Positions 49,369-57,977 of a stretch of DNA of 64,000 bases are shown piece by piece (position 1 is the first letter of the stretch; every line of letters begins with the position of its first letter). A program made the position numbers and the translations under genes. The DNA is from Lysobacterales bacterium. Its GTDB lineage: Bacteria > Pseudomonadota > Gammaproteobacteria > Xanthomonadales > Xanthomonadaceae. The notes below the pieces were generated by a model. That model saw nothing but the letters and a program-made list of their open reading frames with translations, made no database searches and was not told where the DNA came from. Where the stretch lies: NCBI GenBank assembly GCA_019510125.1, contig JAEKKX010000008.1:124001-188000 (forward strand). The letters run 5' to 3'.

Positions 49369-50592
49369 TCACCCGCCGACGACGTCGAACGTCAGTCCCG
49401 CCTTCGCCCGCAGCCGTTCCGCCAGCGGCATCCCCATCGCCGCACCCGGCGTCCACACGCCGCCCGGCGTGTGCGTGCGGTCGAGGTCGCGGGCGAGGCA
49501 CAGCGCCGCTTCGGCGATCATCTTCGAGGTCGAGCCGTAGCCGGGGTCGCGATCGCCGGTCACCTCGGTGGCCAGCCTGCGGCCGTCCGCGGTCTCGCCG
49601 AAGAACCGCACCGCATAGCGGCCCTTCTCGCGCTGCTCGGCGTTCGGCCCTTCGCCCGGCTTCGGCAGGGCGAAGCGGGCGAGCAGGGCGCGGGTGGGCG
49701 CGAAGGCGAGCAGGGCGTTCTGGATCTTCGCCTGGCGCAGCATCTTCTTCGCGCGTCGCTCGCCGGCCGGGCCGTCGCCGGTCAGCATGCGCTCGCTGTA
49801 GACGAAATCCTTGCCCCACGGGTGCCCGAGCAGGGCGTGGCTGCGGTGGACGTTCTTGGTGTTGATCGTCGCCATCACGAACGGCGCGGTCCAGCCGCCG
49901 GCGAGCGCATCGTGCTCGGCCACGAAATCGTTGGGCTGGCGCGCGCCCTTGAAGCCCGGTGTCAGCGCGAACGGGTCGAACAGCACGCGCTTGAGCGACG
50001 GGTCGGCCTTGGTCGCCTCGAAGGTCGCGAGCATGCTGGCGATGGTGCCGCCGGAGAACGTGCCCTTCATCGTCTTCACGCGGCCGTGGACGCGCACCAG
50101 CGGCGCGCCCAGGCGCGCCTGCGCTTCGTGCTGCGCATGGACGACGCCCAGATCGAACGGGATGGAGTCGAAGCCGCAGGAGAACACGATGCGCGCGCCG
50201 CTGGCCCGCGCCACCGGCTCCAGTTCGGGGATCATCCGCGCCATCCAGCCCGGCTCGCCGCAGAGATCGACGTAGTCGGTACCGGCCGCAGCGCAGGCGC
50301 GGATCAGCGGTTCGCCGTGGCGCTGGTAGGGGCCGACGGTGGTGATGACGACCCTGGCGCGGCGCACGAGCGCCGCCAGGGCGTCGGCGTCGGCCGCGTC
50401 GGCGACCAGCAGCGGGACCGCGGGGGCGATGCCGAGCGCATCGCGGACCTCGGCGAGCTTCGTCGCGCTGCGGCCGGCCATCGCCCAGCGCACATCGCCG
50501 GCATCGCCGCAGGTCCGGTGGAGGTAATCGGCGACCAGCCGACCGGTGAAGCCGGTGGCGCCGAACAGGATGAGGTCGAAGTCGCGGTCCAT
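49369..50592 (-). CDS. Saccharopine dehydrogenase-like NADP-binding protein
   Basis: A 407-residue protein with a Rossmann opening FDLILFGATGFTGRLVADYL, followed by VVITTVGPYQRHGEPL and CGEPGWMARMIPEL, then a C-terminal region of the trans-acting enoyl reductase/saccharopine dehydrogenase-like family. The role is not established; related proteins reduce lipid or polyketide intermediates. ATG 50592 (MDRDFDLILF) was chosen; a start 15 bp upstream adds nothing recognisable. Transcribed alone, between two genes on the same strand. Confidence 0.82.
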   Translation of the reverse strand: MDRDFDLILFGATGFTGRLVADYLHRTCGDAGDVRWAMAGRSATKLAEVRDALGIAPAVPLLVADAADADALAALVRRARVVITTVGPYQRHGEPLIRACAAAGTDYVDLCGEPGWMARMIPELEPVARASGARIVFSCGFDSIPFDLGVVHAQHEAQARLGAPLVRVHGRVKTMKGTFSGGTIASMLATFEATKADPSLKRVLFDPFALTPGFKGARQPNDFVAEHDALAGGWTAPFVMATINTKNVHRSHALLGHPWGKDFVYSERMLTGDGPAGERRAKKMLRQAKIQNALLAFAPTRALLARFALPKPGEGPNAEQREKGRYAVRFFGETADGRRLATEVTGDRDPGYGSTSKMIAEAALCLARDLDRTHTPGGVWTPGAAMGMPLAERLRAKAGLTFDVVGG

Positions 50593-50659
50593 GCGCCATG
50601 ATGGCATGGAACCCGGGCCGTCCGCGCAGGCGCGCCGGGGCGCCTGCGCGGACGGGCGC

Positions 50660-51712
50660 TCACTCGGCGACGACCGAGCCGCTGCGCGGATAGATGCGGT
50701 AGTTGCGGGCCGTGCCGTTGTTGCGGACCCGGATCTCGTCGCCGGCCACGCCGTCGAGGTTGGCGTAGTTCAGCAGCGACCACCAGGTGCCGAACGTGCC
50801 GGAGCCGTTGATGTACTGCACGGTGCCGGTGCGCGGGTAGACGATGTTGATGTTGCCGTCGCTGCGTGCGACCGCGATCTCGTTGCCGGTGGTGCCGTCG
50901 AACTGGCGCACGCCGTCGTTGAGGATCGCGTACTGGGCGTTGATGATGTAGTTGCTCATCGACCCGGTGACGTAGCTGTAGACGCTGATGTAGTTGGGCA
51001 GGATCAGGATCAGTTCGGCGCCGGGGCTGCCGTTGAGGTCGCTGACGCAGTTGGGGATGCCCGGATCGTTGCAGATCGCCCAGCTTCCGCTGCTCACCGG
51101 CGTGCTGCTCATGCTGCGCGTGCGGTAGTTGTAGACGCGCAACGCGGAGCCGTTGGCGATCGGGATCTCGGCGCCGGGCTGGCCGTCGAGGTCCTTGATG
51201 CCGTAGACCGCGATGGCGTAGGTGCCGGACATCGGCTGCGAGCTGGTGCTGCGCGCCCGATGGTCGACGATCTTCAGGGAATCCGACGCCACGATCACGA
51301 TCTCGTTGCCGGCGACGCCGTTGAGGTCGGTGATGCCGCCGGGCGATGCGGCCCACGAGCCGGTGCTGATCTGGTAGTTGTAGCTGCTGCGCGAATTGTG
51401 GTTGATCACCATCAGCGCGCCGCCGATGTTGATCGGGATCTCGGCGCCAGGGGTGCCGTCGAGGTCCTGCACGCTCGTGAAGTTGCCGTACAGCAGGGCC
51501 CACGAGCCGCCGCTGACCTGGTAGTTGTAGCTGCTGCCGTTGGTGCTCTTGACGGTGATGTACGAGCCGTTGTTGTAGACGGTTTCGGCGATGCCGTCGC
51601 CGTCGAGGTCTGCGCTGCCCATCAGGACGCCCTGTGCGGACGCGGCGCCAGGCAGCCATGCGCCGGCCACGCAGGCCAGCGAGAACAGCAGTGCGCGGAA
51701 TGAACGTGTCAT
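50660..51712 (-). CDS. Secreted protein with seven FG-GAP-like (Asp-rich) repeats
   Basis: A 350-residue precursor with a signal peptide ending PGAASAQG. Seven spaced copies of an Asp-rich motif follow: DLDGDGIAET, DLDGTPGAEI, DLNGVAGNEI, DLDGQPGAEI, DLNGSPGAEL, QFDGTTGNEI and NLDGVAGDEI, about 45-50 residues apart. The DxDGxxxxE pattern resembles calcium-binding FG-GAP/VCBS blades of a beta-propeller. Between them lie Ser/Tyr-rich strands with SYNYQVSGGSW. Likely an exported or surface protein; binding partner unknown. No neighbour suggests a pathway. Confidence 0.8.
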   Translation of the reverse strand: MTRSFRALLFSLACVAGAWLPGAASAQGVLMGSADLDGDGIAETVYNNGSYITVKSTNGSSYNYQVSGGSWALLYGNFTSVQDLDGTPGAEIPINIGGALMVINHNSRSSYNYQISTGSWAASPGGITDLNGVAGNEIVIVASDSLKIVDHRARSTSSQPMSGTYAIAVYGIKDLDGQPGAEIPIANGSALRVYNYRTRSMSSTPVSSGSWAICNDPGIPNCVSDLNGSPGAELILILPNYISVYSYVTGSMSNYIINAQYAILNDGVRQFDGTTGNEIAVARSDGNINIVYPRTGTVQYINGSGTFGTWWSLLNYANLDGVAGDEIRVRNNGTARNYRIYPRSGSVVAE

Positions 51713-51983
51713 GGGGTGCTCTCCTTGAGCGGGTGTCGATGCGCCGGACCGGCGCATTCGTCCGTGACGAAGCGGACGCGGGCTTCCCGCGGTCGGCGAT
51801 GCGGGTCGTGGCGGGTTTCCGACGAACGGGTCGCGGTTTGCGCGCCTCGTCACATTCCCGCCGGCGCCGCCGGCCACGTCGCGCGGCCATCCGCCGCACG
51901 ACCGCGTCGCAAGCCTGATTCGCAGCGTCGATGGGATCGGCGGGAATGAACGACGCGGTCGCGCGCGCAGGCGACGCTGCGGA

Positions 51984-52529
51984 TCACTCGGCGTAGGCGT
52001 ACACGAAGTACAGGTGCATCACGCCCAGCGCCGCCAGCAGGCAGCCGGCGCAGATGTGCAGGGCGGTGGTCCACTGGCCCCAGGTGCCCAGCCGCTTCGC
52101 CGGCAGCAGGTTGAGCAGCGCGCCGGCGGCCACCACCAGCATGGTCACGGCGAACGTCGCGTGCAGGAAGCCGGCATGGGCGAACCCGGCGTGCATCACC
52201 AGCAGCACGAGCATGGTCAGGCCGAGGAAGCGATGCGCCAGTTGCAGCGCGCGCTGCGCGCCGCCGCCGATCAGCCGGCGCTTGATCAGGGCCAGCGAGA
52301 GATCGAAGGACAGCAGGCCGACCAGGCAGTAGCCGGTCACCTGCTTGTAGGCGTGCAGGCGCTGCAGCGCGACCAGCGATTCCACCCGCGGGCCCCACAG
52401 CCACGCGATGCACGCGATCGAGACGCCGCACAGCGCGGTCCACGAGGCGACGACCAGCGCCGTCTGGTACGCGCTGCGCGGGGCCTTGGGCCGCGTCGCG
52501 AGGGCCGGGCTGTCCGTGGTCGCGTTCAT
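51984..52529 (-). CDS. Cytochrome b-like membrane protein
   Basis: A 181-residue protein with four to five hydrophobic helices. Histidines in and near the helices (AYKQ preceded by LHAY, HRFLGLTML, MHAGFAHAGFLH, ALHICAG, MHLYF) suit b-type heme ligation, as in cytochrome b561 or ferric-reductase-like domains. It is the last gene of the redox operon and its start overlaps the end of the DUF3365 gene by ATGA. It probably passes electrons in the inner membrane; quinone or other acceptor unknown. Confidence 0.75.
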   Translation of the reverse strand: MNATTDSPALATRPKAPRSAYQTALVVASWTALCGVSIACIAWLWGPRVESLVALQRLHAYKQVTGYCLVGLLSFDLSLALIKRRLIGGGAQRALQLAHRFLGLTMLVLLVMHAGFAHAGFLHATFAVTMLVVAAGALLNLLPAKRLGTWGQWTTALHICAGCLLAALGVMHLYFVYAYAE

Positions 52530-53446
52530 GGCGCGCTGCCCGACTTGCCGGGCGCGGCCGCGCCGTCCTGCGCGCGCTTGTCGCCGCCGCCGCGCGCGCC
52601 CGCGAGTTCGCGTCGGGCCGGGGCGCGCAGGTCGAGCAGCAGGTTGAGCGAGGCGATCGAATTCTGGGCTTCGACCCGGTCGCGGAAGGTGCCGGCATCG
52701 GGGACGAACAGGCCGTCCTTCGGCCACTGCGGGCCGACCTTCGGCCGTTCCTTGTCGTCGAAGCCGGCGGTCTTCTTCAGGTAGGCGTCGTAGGCGTCCA
52801 GCGCCGAGGCGCGGTAGGCGGCGAGGATCGCGATCACTTCGTCGGTCGAGAGCTTGTCGCGCGGGAACGACCAGGTCGTGGCGCCCATCACGTCGTTCTG
52901 CTTCCAGTCCTTGCGCGGACTCTTCGGATGGTCGTTGTGGCAGGTCACGCAGGCCGGCGCCGAGGCGATGTCGGCGAACATCGCGGTCTGCCGGCCGGTG
53001 CTGGCGTCGAGGAAGAACTTCGGCTGGCGATCCTTCTCGATCTGCTCGAAGTAGGTCTGCTGCGCGCCCTTGAACTTGTTGGTGACCTCGATCGGGTAAC
53101 TCGAACCCAGGAACAGGCTCAGCTCGGGGACGCGCTGCTGCAGGCGGTTGGCGGTCTCGCGCAGCAGCAGCGCGGGCAGCGGGCCGGCATGCACGTCCTT
53201 CCGCTTCCAGTCCTCGTGGAACCTGAGGCCGGCCTTCTGCCCCGGGGTCACGATTTCCGCGGTGTAGATCTTGCGGATCGACGCGTTCTCGGCGTTGAGC
53301 AGGCGGAACAGCGTCTCGACCGGCACGTCGCGCGCACCGACGCTGTCCTCGTCGAGGTCGGCCGGCGCGGTCGCGAACAGATAGATGCCGACGACCGCCA
53401 GTGCGGCCAGCGCGATCGCGGAACGGGGAATCCTGGTGAGCGTCAT
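52526..53446 (-). CDS. DUF3365-type (Tll0287-like) monoheme protein
   Basis: A 306-residue protein with an N-terminal hydrophobic anchor (residues ~9-26) and a periplasmic domain that ends in a single c-type heme motif CVTCH (Cys166, Cys169, His170) followed by NDHPKSPRKDWKQNDVMGA, the DUF3365 signature region. The C-terminal ~80 residues add an alpha-helical tail. The frame overlaps the membrane gene by ATGA and the upstream fusion gene by ATGA. Likely a sensor or electron-transfer heme protein on the periplasmic side. Confidence 0.8.
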   Translation of the reverse strand: MTLTRIPRSAIALAALAVVGIYLFATAPADLDEDSVGARDVPVETLFRLLNAENASIRKIYTAEIVTPGQKAGLRFHEDWKRKDVHAGPLPALLLRETANRLQQRVPELSLFLGSSYPIEVTNKFKGAQQTYFEQIEKDRQPKFFLDASTGRQTAMFADIASAPACVTCHNDHPKSPRKDWKQNDVMGATTWSFPRDKLSTDEVIAILAAYRASALDAYDAYLKKTAGFDDKERPKVGPQWPKDGLFVPDAGTFRDRVEAQNSIASLNLLLDLRAPARRELAGARGGGDKRAQDGAAAPGKSGSAP

Positions 53447-55029
53447 GGCGAATCCTCCGGAGTCCTGGCCTTCACCACGCGTTCGCCGTAGGGCGAGGCC
53501 CCGGTGCCGAGATACGCCTGGATGGCCTCGGGCGGGATCGCGTCCTCCAGGTCGCGGGGCGGGGTGTGGTGATGGTTGCCGTGGAAGTCGTGGCAGCCCA
53601 GGCACGTGTCCCAGCGCTTGTCGCGGATCAGCGCCGCGTGCGTGGGCCGGGTCGGGTCGTCCTTGACCTGGGTGTCGGCATGGCAGCTCGCGCAGAAGCG
53701 CGCGTCGGTGCGGCTGATGCGCGTGCCGGTATGCTCGCGATGGCAGCTCACGCACTGCTGCGGCGCGAGCGCGCGCCGGGCCGCTTCGAAGCGCGGCTCC
53801 AGGAACCGGTGCGCGGGGTGGCGGTCGTCGGGATTGTCGTGGCAGCCGATGCAGGTGGCGTTGTCGACCGCGCGCTTGCCGAATTCGGCGCCGTCCGGGC
53901 GCAGGCCGAGCAGGTGCTTGGTCTTCGCCTGCAACTGCTGGCGGAGCGTGCCCGGCGCCTCGCGGTGGCAGTCGGCGCATTCGAGCTTGTCGTGGCCCGG
54001 ATTGTGCGCGTCGTTCGGCACGAAGGTCGCCAGCGCCGGCGCGAGCAGCAGCAGCGGCGCGAAGGCCGCGGCCAGGCCCGCGGCGTAGGCCAGCCGGCGG
54101 ATGCTGCGCGGCGGCCGCACTTTCGATTTGAGGAAGAACGCCTCGACCCGCACGTCCGCATCCGGCACGCCGGCCTTGCGCAGGCCCTCGACCACGTTGC
54201 GGGTGTAGGCCTCGGGTCCGCAGACGTAGAAGCGCGCGCCGGGGAACAGCGACACGGTGTCGGCGATGTCCTCGTCGTCGATGTAGCCGTCGACGTCGTC
54301 GGCGCGCAGGTGGCAACTGATCTCGCCGCTGCTGGCGGCGGAGGATTCGATCCTGTCGGCGTAGACCATGTCGCCGCGATAGGCCGCGCTGTAGTCGATG
54401 TGCAGGCCCTGCCCGGGCTGCCGGCCGCTGAGCAGCGACAGCGCGAGGGTCACGCCGACGCCGGCGACGAACGCGACCACGGTGCGTCCGTCCGCGGGGT
54501 CGGCCTGGCCGGCGGGCGCCGCGATGCGCATCGGGATCGCGGCGAAGATCGTCTCGTCGGCGTCGAGCAGGCGGGTGGTCAGCTCGCCGTAGGGCAGGCG
54601 GCGCATCGCGATGCCGACCCGGTTGCCGTCCCCGGACTGGTCGACGATCGTGTAGGTCCGGGTCACCCACTCGTCGTCGATCCACGCCTGCAGCACCACG
54701 TGCTGCGCGGGACGCGCCTTCGGATAGGGCGGATAGCCGGCGAGCTGCAGGTCGAGCTGCACGATGTTCCGCTGCGGGAACCGGCCGTCGGTGAGCACGG
54801 TGCGGGTCGCGTTCGCCACTTCGTACCATGGCGATTCGCCGAGCATTTCCTGCAGCAGCGGGCGGCAGCAGCCGCAGTGCACGCCGCAGCCGAGCTGGCT
54901 GCCGAGGGATTCCAGCGTCGACGCCGGCGCGGTGGCGATGGCGGCCTTGATCCGCGCCCGGCCGACGCCGGCGCAATGGCAGACGAGATCGTCCTGATCG
55001 GTGCCCTCTCGTTTCGGTAGTGCGTCCAT
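53443..55029 (-). CDS. BFD [2Fe-2S] + FNR-type reductase + transmembrane + pentaheme c fusion
   Basis: A 528-residue fusion. A BFD-like [2Fe-2S] domain uses Cys17/Cys19 and Cys52/Cys55. An FNR-type domain (~75-305) has the flavin motif TRTYTIV, an NAD(P)-loop-like VAFVAGVGVTLALSLL and the FYVCGPEAY motif. A basic run (RPPRSIRR) precedes one helix (~313-336), giving an N-in topology, and five CxxCH motifs at 351, 393, 426, 446 and 476 bind periplasmic hemes. It should move electrons from cytoplasmic NAD(P)H (or the reverse) to periplasmic c-type hemes. It is the first gene of a three-gene operon. Confidence 0.87.
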   Translation of the reverse strand: MDALPKREGTDQDDLVCHCAGVGRARIKAAIATAPASTLESLGSQLGCGVHCGCCRPLLQEMLGESPWYEVANATRTVLTDGRFPQRNIVQLDLQLAGYPPYPKARPAQHVVLQAWIDDEWVTRTYTIVDQSGDGNRVGIAMRRLPYGELTTRLLDADETIFAAIPMRIAAPAGQADPADGRTVVAFVAGVGVTLALSLLSGRQPGQGLHIDYSAAYRGDMVYADRIESSAASSGEISCHLRADDVDGYIDDEDIADTVSLFPGARFYVCGPEAYTRNVVEGLRKAGVPDADVRVEAFFLKSKVRPPRSIRRLAYAAGLAAAFAPLLLLAPALATFVPNDAHNPGHDKLECADCHREAPGTLRQQLQAKTKHLLGLRPDGAEFGKRAVDNATCIGCHDNPDDRHPAHRFLEPRFEAARRALAPQQCVSCHREHTGTRISRTDARFCASCHADTQVKDDPTRPTHAALIRDKRWDTCLGCHDFHGNHHHTPPRDLEDAIPPEAIQAYLGTGASPYGERVVKARTPEDSP

Positions 55030-55351
55030 GCGTCCCCTGTCGGCCCTTCGCCGCCAGCGAGGCGGCAAGTCCGGCGCGTCGACGCCGGGCGCCGCCGCGA
55101 TCCGAAGGCCGGCCCGGTTCGTTCCTGAACCCGGCCGGTGCGCGGGCCTCCTGTCGATCGATCGCCGCGCGATTCATGGCGTCGATCACCCGCGGGGATA
55201 TGGTTAACCTCCCGCGCGCGCTTTTTCAAGGTGGCGGAAGGGGGGCGAACATCGACTTTGGTCGCGAATCGGCGTTCCGCCTCGATGCGCGAGAACCATT
55301 AGCATGATGCCGCGCACTCTTCCGCGCCGCCGCAACTCCACAGGACCCGTC

Positions 55352-56869
55352 GTGCCCAATCCGATCTTCGACCGGCTGTTCGCTCCGCTCGCGGACAGCC
55401 CCGTTCCGTTCCTGCAGCTTGCCGATGGCGCGACCGTCTCCGGCGATGCGTTCCTGGCGATGGTGCATCGCGGCGCCGGCGCGCTGCGTGCGCTCGGCGT
55501 GCGGCCGGGCGACCGGGTGGCCGCGCAGGTCGCGAAGACCCCGGAGGCGCTGGCGCTGTACGGCGCCAGCATCGCCGCCGGCGCGGTGTTCCTGCCGCTC
55601 AACACTGCGTACACGCCGACCGAGATCGACTTTTTCGTCGGCGACGCCGCGCCGCGGGTGCTGCTGGCCGATCCGGCGAAGGCCGGGGCGCTGGCGCCGG
55701 TCGCGGCCAGGCACGGGGCGGCGCTCGCGACCCTGGACGCGCACCGGTGCGGCGATTTCCGCACGCTGTGCGATGCGCAGCCCGATCGCGGCGAGGTCGC
55801 CGACCGCGACGCCGACGACCTCGCCGCGCTGCTCTACACCTCCGGCACCACCGGGCGCTCCAAGGGCGCGATGCTCAGCCACGGCAACCTGCTGTCGAAC
55901 GCTTCGGCGCTGGCGGCGGAGTGGCGGTTCACGGCCGACGACGTGCTGCTGCACGCGCTGCCGATCTTCCACACCCACGGCCTGTTCGTCGCCTGCAACG
56001 TGTCGCTGCTCAGCGGCGCGTCGATGCTGTTCCTGCCCGGCTTCGACCTCGACGCGATCCTGCGCCTGCTGCCGCGCGCCACGGTGCTGATGGGGGTGCC
56101 GACGTTCTACACCCGGCTGCTCGACGACCCCCGCTTCGACCGCGACCTCGTCGCCCACATGCGCCTGTTCGTCTCCGGCTCGGCGCCGCTGCTGGCGGAG
56201 ACGCACCTTGCGTTCGAGGCACGCACCGGGCACCGCATTCTCGAACGCTACGGTATGACCGAAACCAACATGATCGCGTCGAACCCGTACGACGGCGAGC
56301 GCCGCGCGGGCACGGTCGGGCGCGCGCTGCCGGGCGTGGACGTGCGCGTGTGCGATCCGGCGAGCGGTGCGCCTATGCCCGCCGGCGAGACCGGCGTGGT
56401 CGAGGTGCGCGGCCCGAACGTGTTCCGCGGCTACTGGAACCTTCCCGACAAGACCCGAGAGGAGTTCCGCGACGACGGATTCTTCGTCACCGGCGACCTC
56501 GGCGTACTGGGCGACGACGGCTACCTCACCCTCGTCGGCCGGCAGAAGGACCTGATCATCAGCGGCGGCTTCAATGTGTATCCGAAGGAGGTCGAGCTGC
56601 TGCTGGACGAGATGCCCCGCGTGCTCGAATCCGCGGTGGTCGGCGTGCCGCATCCGGACTTCGGCGAGGCGGTGCTCGCGGTGCTGGTGCCGCAGCCGGG
56701 CGCGGACATCGACCTCGCCGCGATCGACGCCGCGCTGCGCGAGCGACTCGCGCGCTACAAGCAGCCGAAGGCGCTGGAGGTCTTGCCGGAGCTGCCGCGC
56801 AACACCATGGGCAAGGTGCAGAAGAACCTGCTGCGGGAGCGGTTCGCGCATCGTTTCGCAGCAGGCTGA
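55352..56869 (+). CDS. AMP-dependent acyl-CoA synthetase (MatB-like)
   Basis: A 505-residue ANL-family enzyme. AMP/ATP motif LLYTSGTTGRSKGAMLSH, the A5-A8 motifs RYGMTETNMIASNPYDG and GDLGVLGDDGYLTLVGRQKD, and the C-terminal catalytic lysine region PRNTMGKVQKN are all present. The order and the short N-terminus resemble malonyl-CoA synthetase (MatB), which activates malonate, but substrate residues were not checked. GTG 55352 (VPNPIFDRLF) has CAGGAC just upstream and matches MatB N-termini; an ATG at 55304 is the alternative. The 322-bp gap before it (to 55030) holds nothing else I recognise. Confidence 0.87.
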   Translation: MPNPIFDRLFAPLADSPVPFLQLADGATVSGDAFLAMVHRGAGALRALGVRPGDRVAAQVAKTPEALALYGASIAAGAVFLPLNTAYTPTEIDFFVGDAAPRVLLADPAKAGALAPVAARHGAALATLDAHRCGDFRTLCDAQPDRGEVADRDADDLAALLYTSGTTGRSKGAMLSHGNLLSNASALAAEWRFTADDVLLHALPIFHTHGLFVACNVSLLSGASMLFLPGFDLDAILRLLPRATVLMGVPTFYTRLLDDPRFDRDLVAHMRLFVSGSAPLLAETHLAFEARTGHRILERYGMTETNMIASNPYDGERRAGTVGRALPGVDVRVCDPASGAPMPAGETGVVEVRGPNVFRGYWNLPDKTREEFRDDGFFVTGDLGVLGDDGYLTLVGRQKDLIISGGFNVYPKEVELLLDEMPRVLESAVVGVPHPDFGEAVLAVLVPQPGADIDLAAIDAALRERLARYKQPKALEVLPELPRNTMGKVQKNLLRERFAHRFAAG

Positions 56870-56931
56870 TTGCGGGCTGCCACCGTCCCGCACGGGTCCT
56901 GGAACATCGTGACGCATCCGCAACACGGGGG

Positions 56932-57002
56932 CGGTAGAGCGGCCTTCAGGCCGCTGTTCTTTTGCGATGCCATGAAGCAGCGGCCTGAAGGCCGCTCTAC
57001 CG
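56932..57002. repeat. Inverted pair of GTAG-type REP palindromes
   Basis: A perfect 25-bp inverted repeat, left arm beginning CGGTAGAGCGGCCTTCAGG (56932-56956) and right arm 56978-57002, with a 21-nt loop. Each arm is itself palindromic (GCGGCCTTCAGGCCGC). This is a second REP family, different in sequence from the one at 25959-26150. Confidence 0.85.
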
Positions 57003-57039
57003 GGGCGTGGGTCGAACGAAACGGTGCGAATGCTGGTCC

Positions 57040-57066
57040 GCAGGGCGGGCCAAGGGCCCGCCCTGC
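57040..57066. terminator. GC-rich hairpin
   Basis: Perfect 12-bp stem GCAGGGCGGGCC / GGCCCGCCCTGC with loop AAG, 40 bp past the stop of the convergent minus-strand gene group. It may act as a terminator; no T-tract. Confidence 0.45.
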
Positions 57067-57105
57067 GCGATTAGCGAGGAAGACGAGGGATCGGCGGCGC
57101 GACGC

Positions 57106-57447
57106 TCATCCGCCGAGACGCTCCAGCCGGTATCGCAGGCGGCGAACGAGCTGGCTGCGGCTCGCGTTCGGTACCCGGGCTTCGAGGCGGTCGATCTCGT
57201 TGCGCAGCGCCGTACTCTCACGGATGCGGTCGACATGGGTCTGCACGTCCCTATCAAATTGCCGTTGCGCAAGCCATGCGCGCAATGCCGACCACTCACG
57301 ACGCTTCCGCCTGGGCGGTACGGGAATCCTGTAGCCGAGGTAGACGCACAGGCGTCCGCAGTTCTGGCAGGGCACGTCGCCGACGTACTGGGTATGGCGA
57401 CGCACAGCGCTGCGGCAGTCGAAACACACCCAGGCGGCGGTTCCCAT
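57106..57447 (-). CDS. Zinc-ribbon protein, unknown
   Basis: A 113-residue protein. A four-cysteine zinc ribbon (Cys8, Cys11, Cys27, Cys30) in the first 32 residues is followed by a basic, helix-rich region with RRKRREWSALRAWLAQRQ. A nucleic-acid or protein contact is plausible but unproven. ATG 57447 lies 8 bp past the stop of the HEAGH gene, so the two are probably cotranscribed. No named family recognised. Confidence 0.6.
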   Translation of the reverse strand: MGTAAWVCFDCRSAVRRHTQYVGDVPCQNCGRLCVYLGYRIPVPPRRKRREWSALRAWLAQRQFDRDVQTHVDRIRESTALRNEIDRLEARVPNASRSQLVRRLRYRLERLGG

Positions 57448-57455
57448 CGCTTTGC

Positions 57456-57977
57456 TCAGGCCCGCAGCCAGCGCAGCATCCGCGGATACTGCACGTCGCC
57501 CGGTTCCGGTGTGAAGCCGCGGGCGGCGGTCATGCCGCTTTCGCACAGGCCGCGCAGGCCGGGCACGATGCCGACGGCGTACATCTGCAGCACCGCCGCG
57601 GACTGGCCGTGGTAGCCGCCTTCATGCATCAGCACGTCGGGAGGCAGGCCGATCGCCTGCACCGCCGCCCAGGCCCAGGCCATCGCCTCCTGCTCGCCGG
57701 CATGCGCGACGTCCTGCTCCTCGGCGAGGTCGTCGCTGGCGCGCGCGCGCAGCGCAGGGGGCAGCACGGCGAGGTGGCCGGCCTCGTGGAGCAGGTCGCC
57801 GGGCCACTGCAATCTGTCGGGATCGACGATCAATCCGCCGTCGCGGATCACGATGCCGGGCAGGAAGCTGTCAGGCGGCAGCGGCGCCTCGCTCACCGGC
57901 AGGCCGATGCCGGCGAGGAAATCGAGGATCGGCCGATAGTGCGCGGCGTGCGCCATCGCGGGCGGCGGCGCGCTCAA
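57456..57977 (-). CDS. HEAGH-containing putative metalloprotease-like protein
   Basis: A 173-residue soluble protein. LLHEAGHLA (His64, Glu65, His68) is a zinc-metalloprotease motif like that of ImmA/IrrE and related gluzincins, within a mainly alpha-helical fold. A later ALxxLCESGMTAARGF stretch is conserved-looking but unassigned. No signal peptide. It starts by ATGA overlap after the acidic membrane gene. Proteolysis is inferred from the motif only. Confidence 0.7.
   Translation of the reverse strand: MSAPPPAMAHAAHYRPILDFLAGIGLPVSEAPLPPDSFLPGIVIRDGGLIVDPDRLQWPGDLLHEAGHLAVLPPALRARASDDLAEEQDVAHAGEQEAMAWAWAAVQAIGLPPDVLMHEGGYHGQSAAVLQMYAVGIVPGLRGLCESGMTAARGFTPEPGDVQYPRMLRWLRA

Noticed and set aside
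52526-55189. A single 887-codon protein covering both the fusion and the DUF3365 genes
   Set aside because: It is one frame only in part. The two genes use different frames with an ATGA overlap at 53443-53446, and each has its own membrane anchor.
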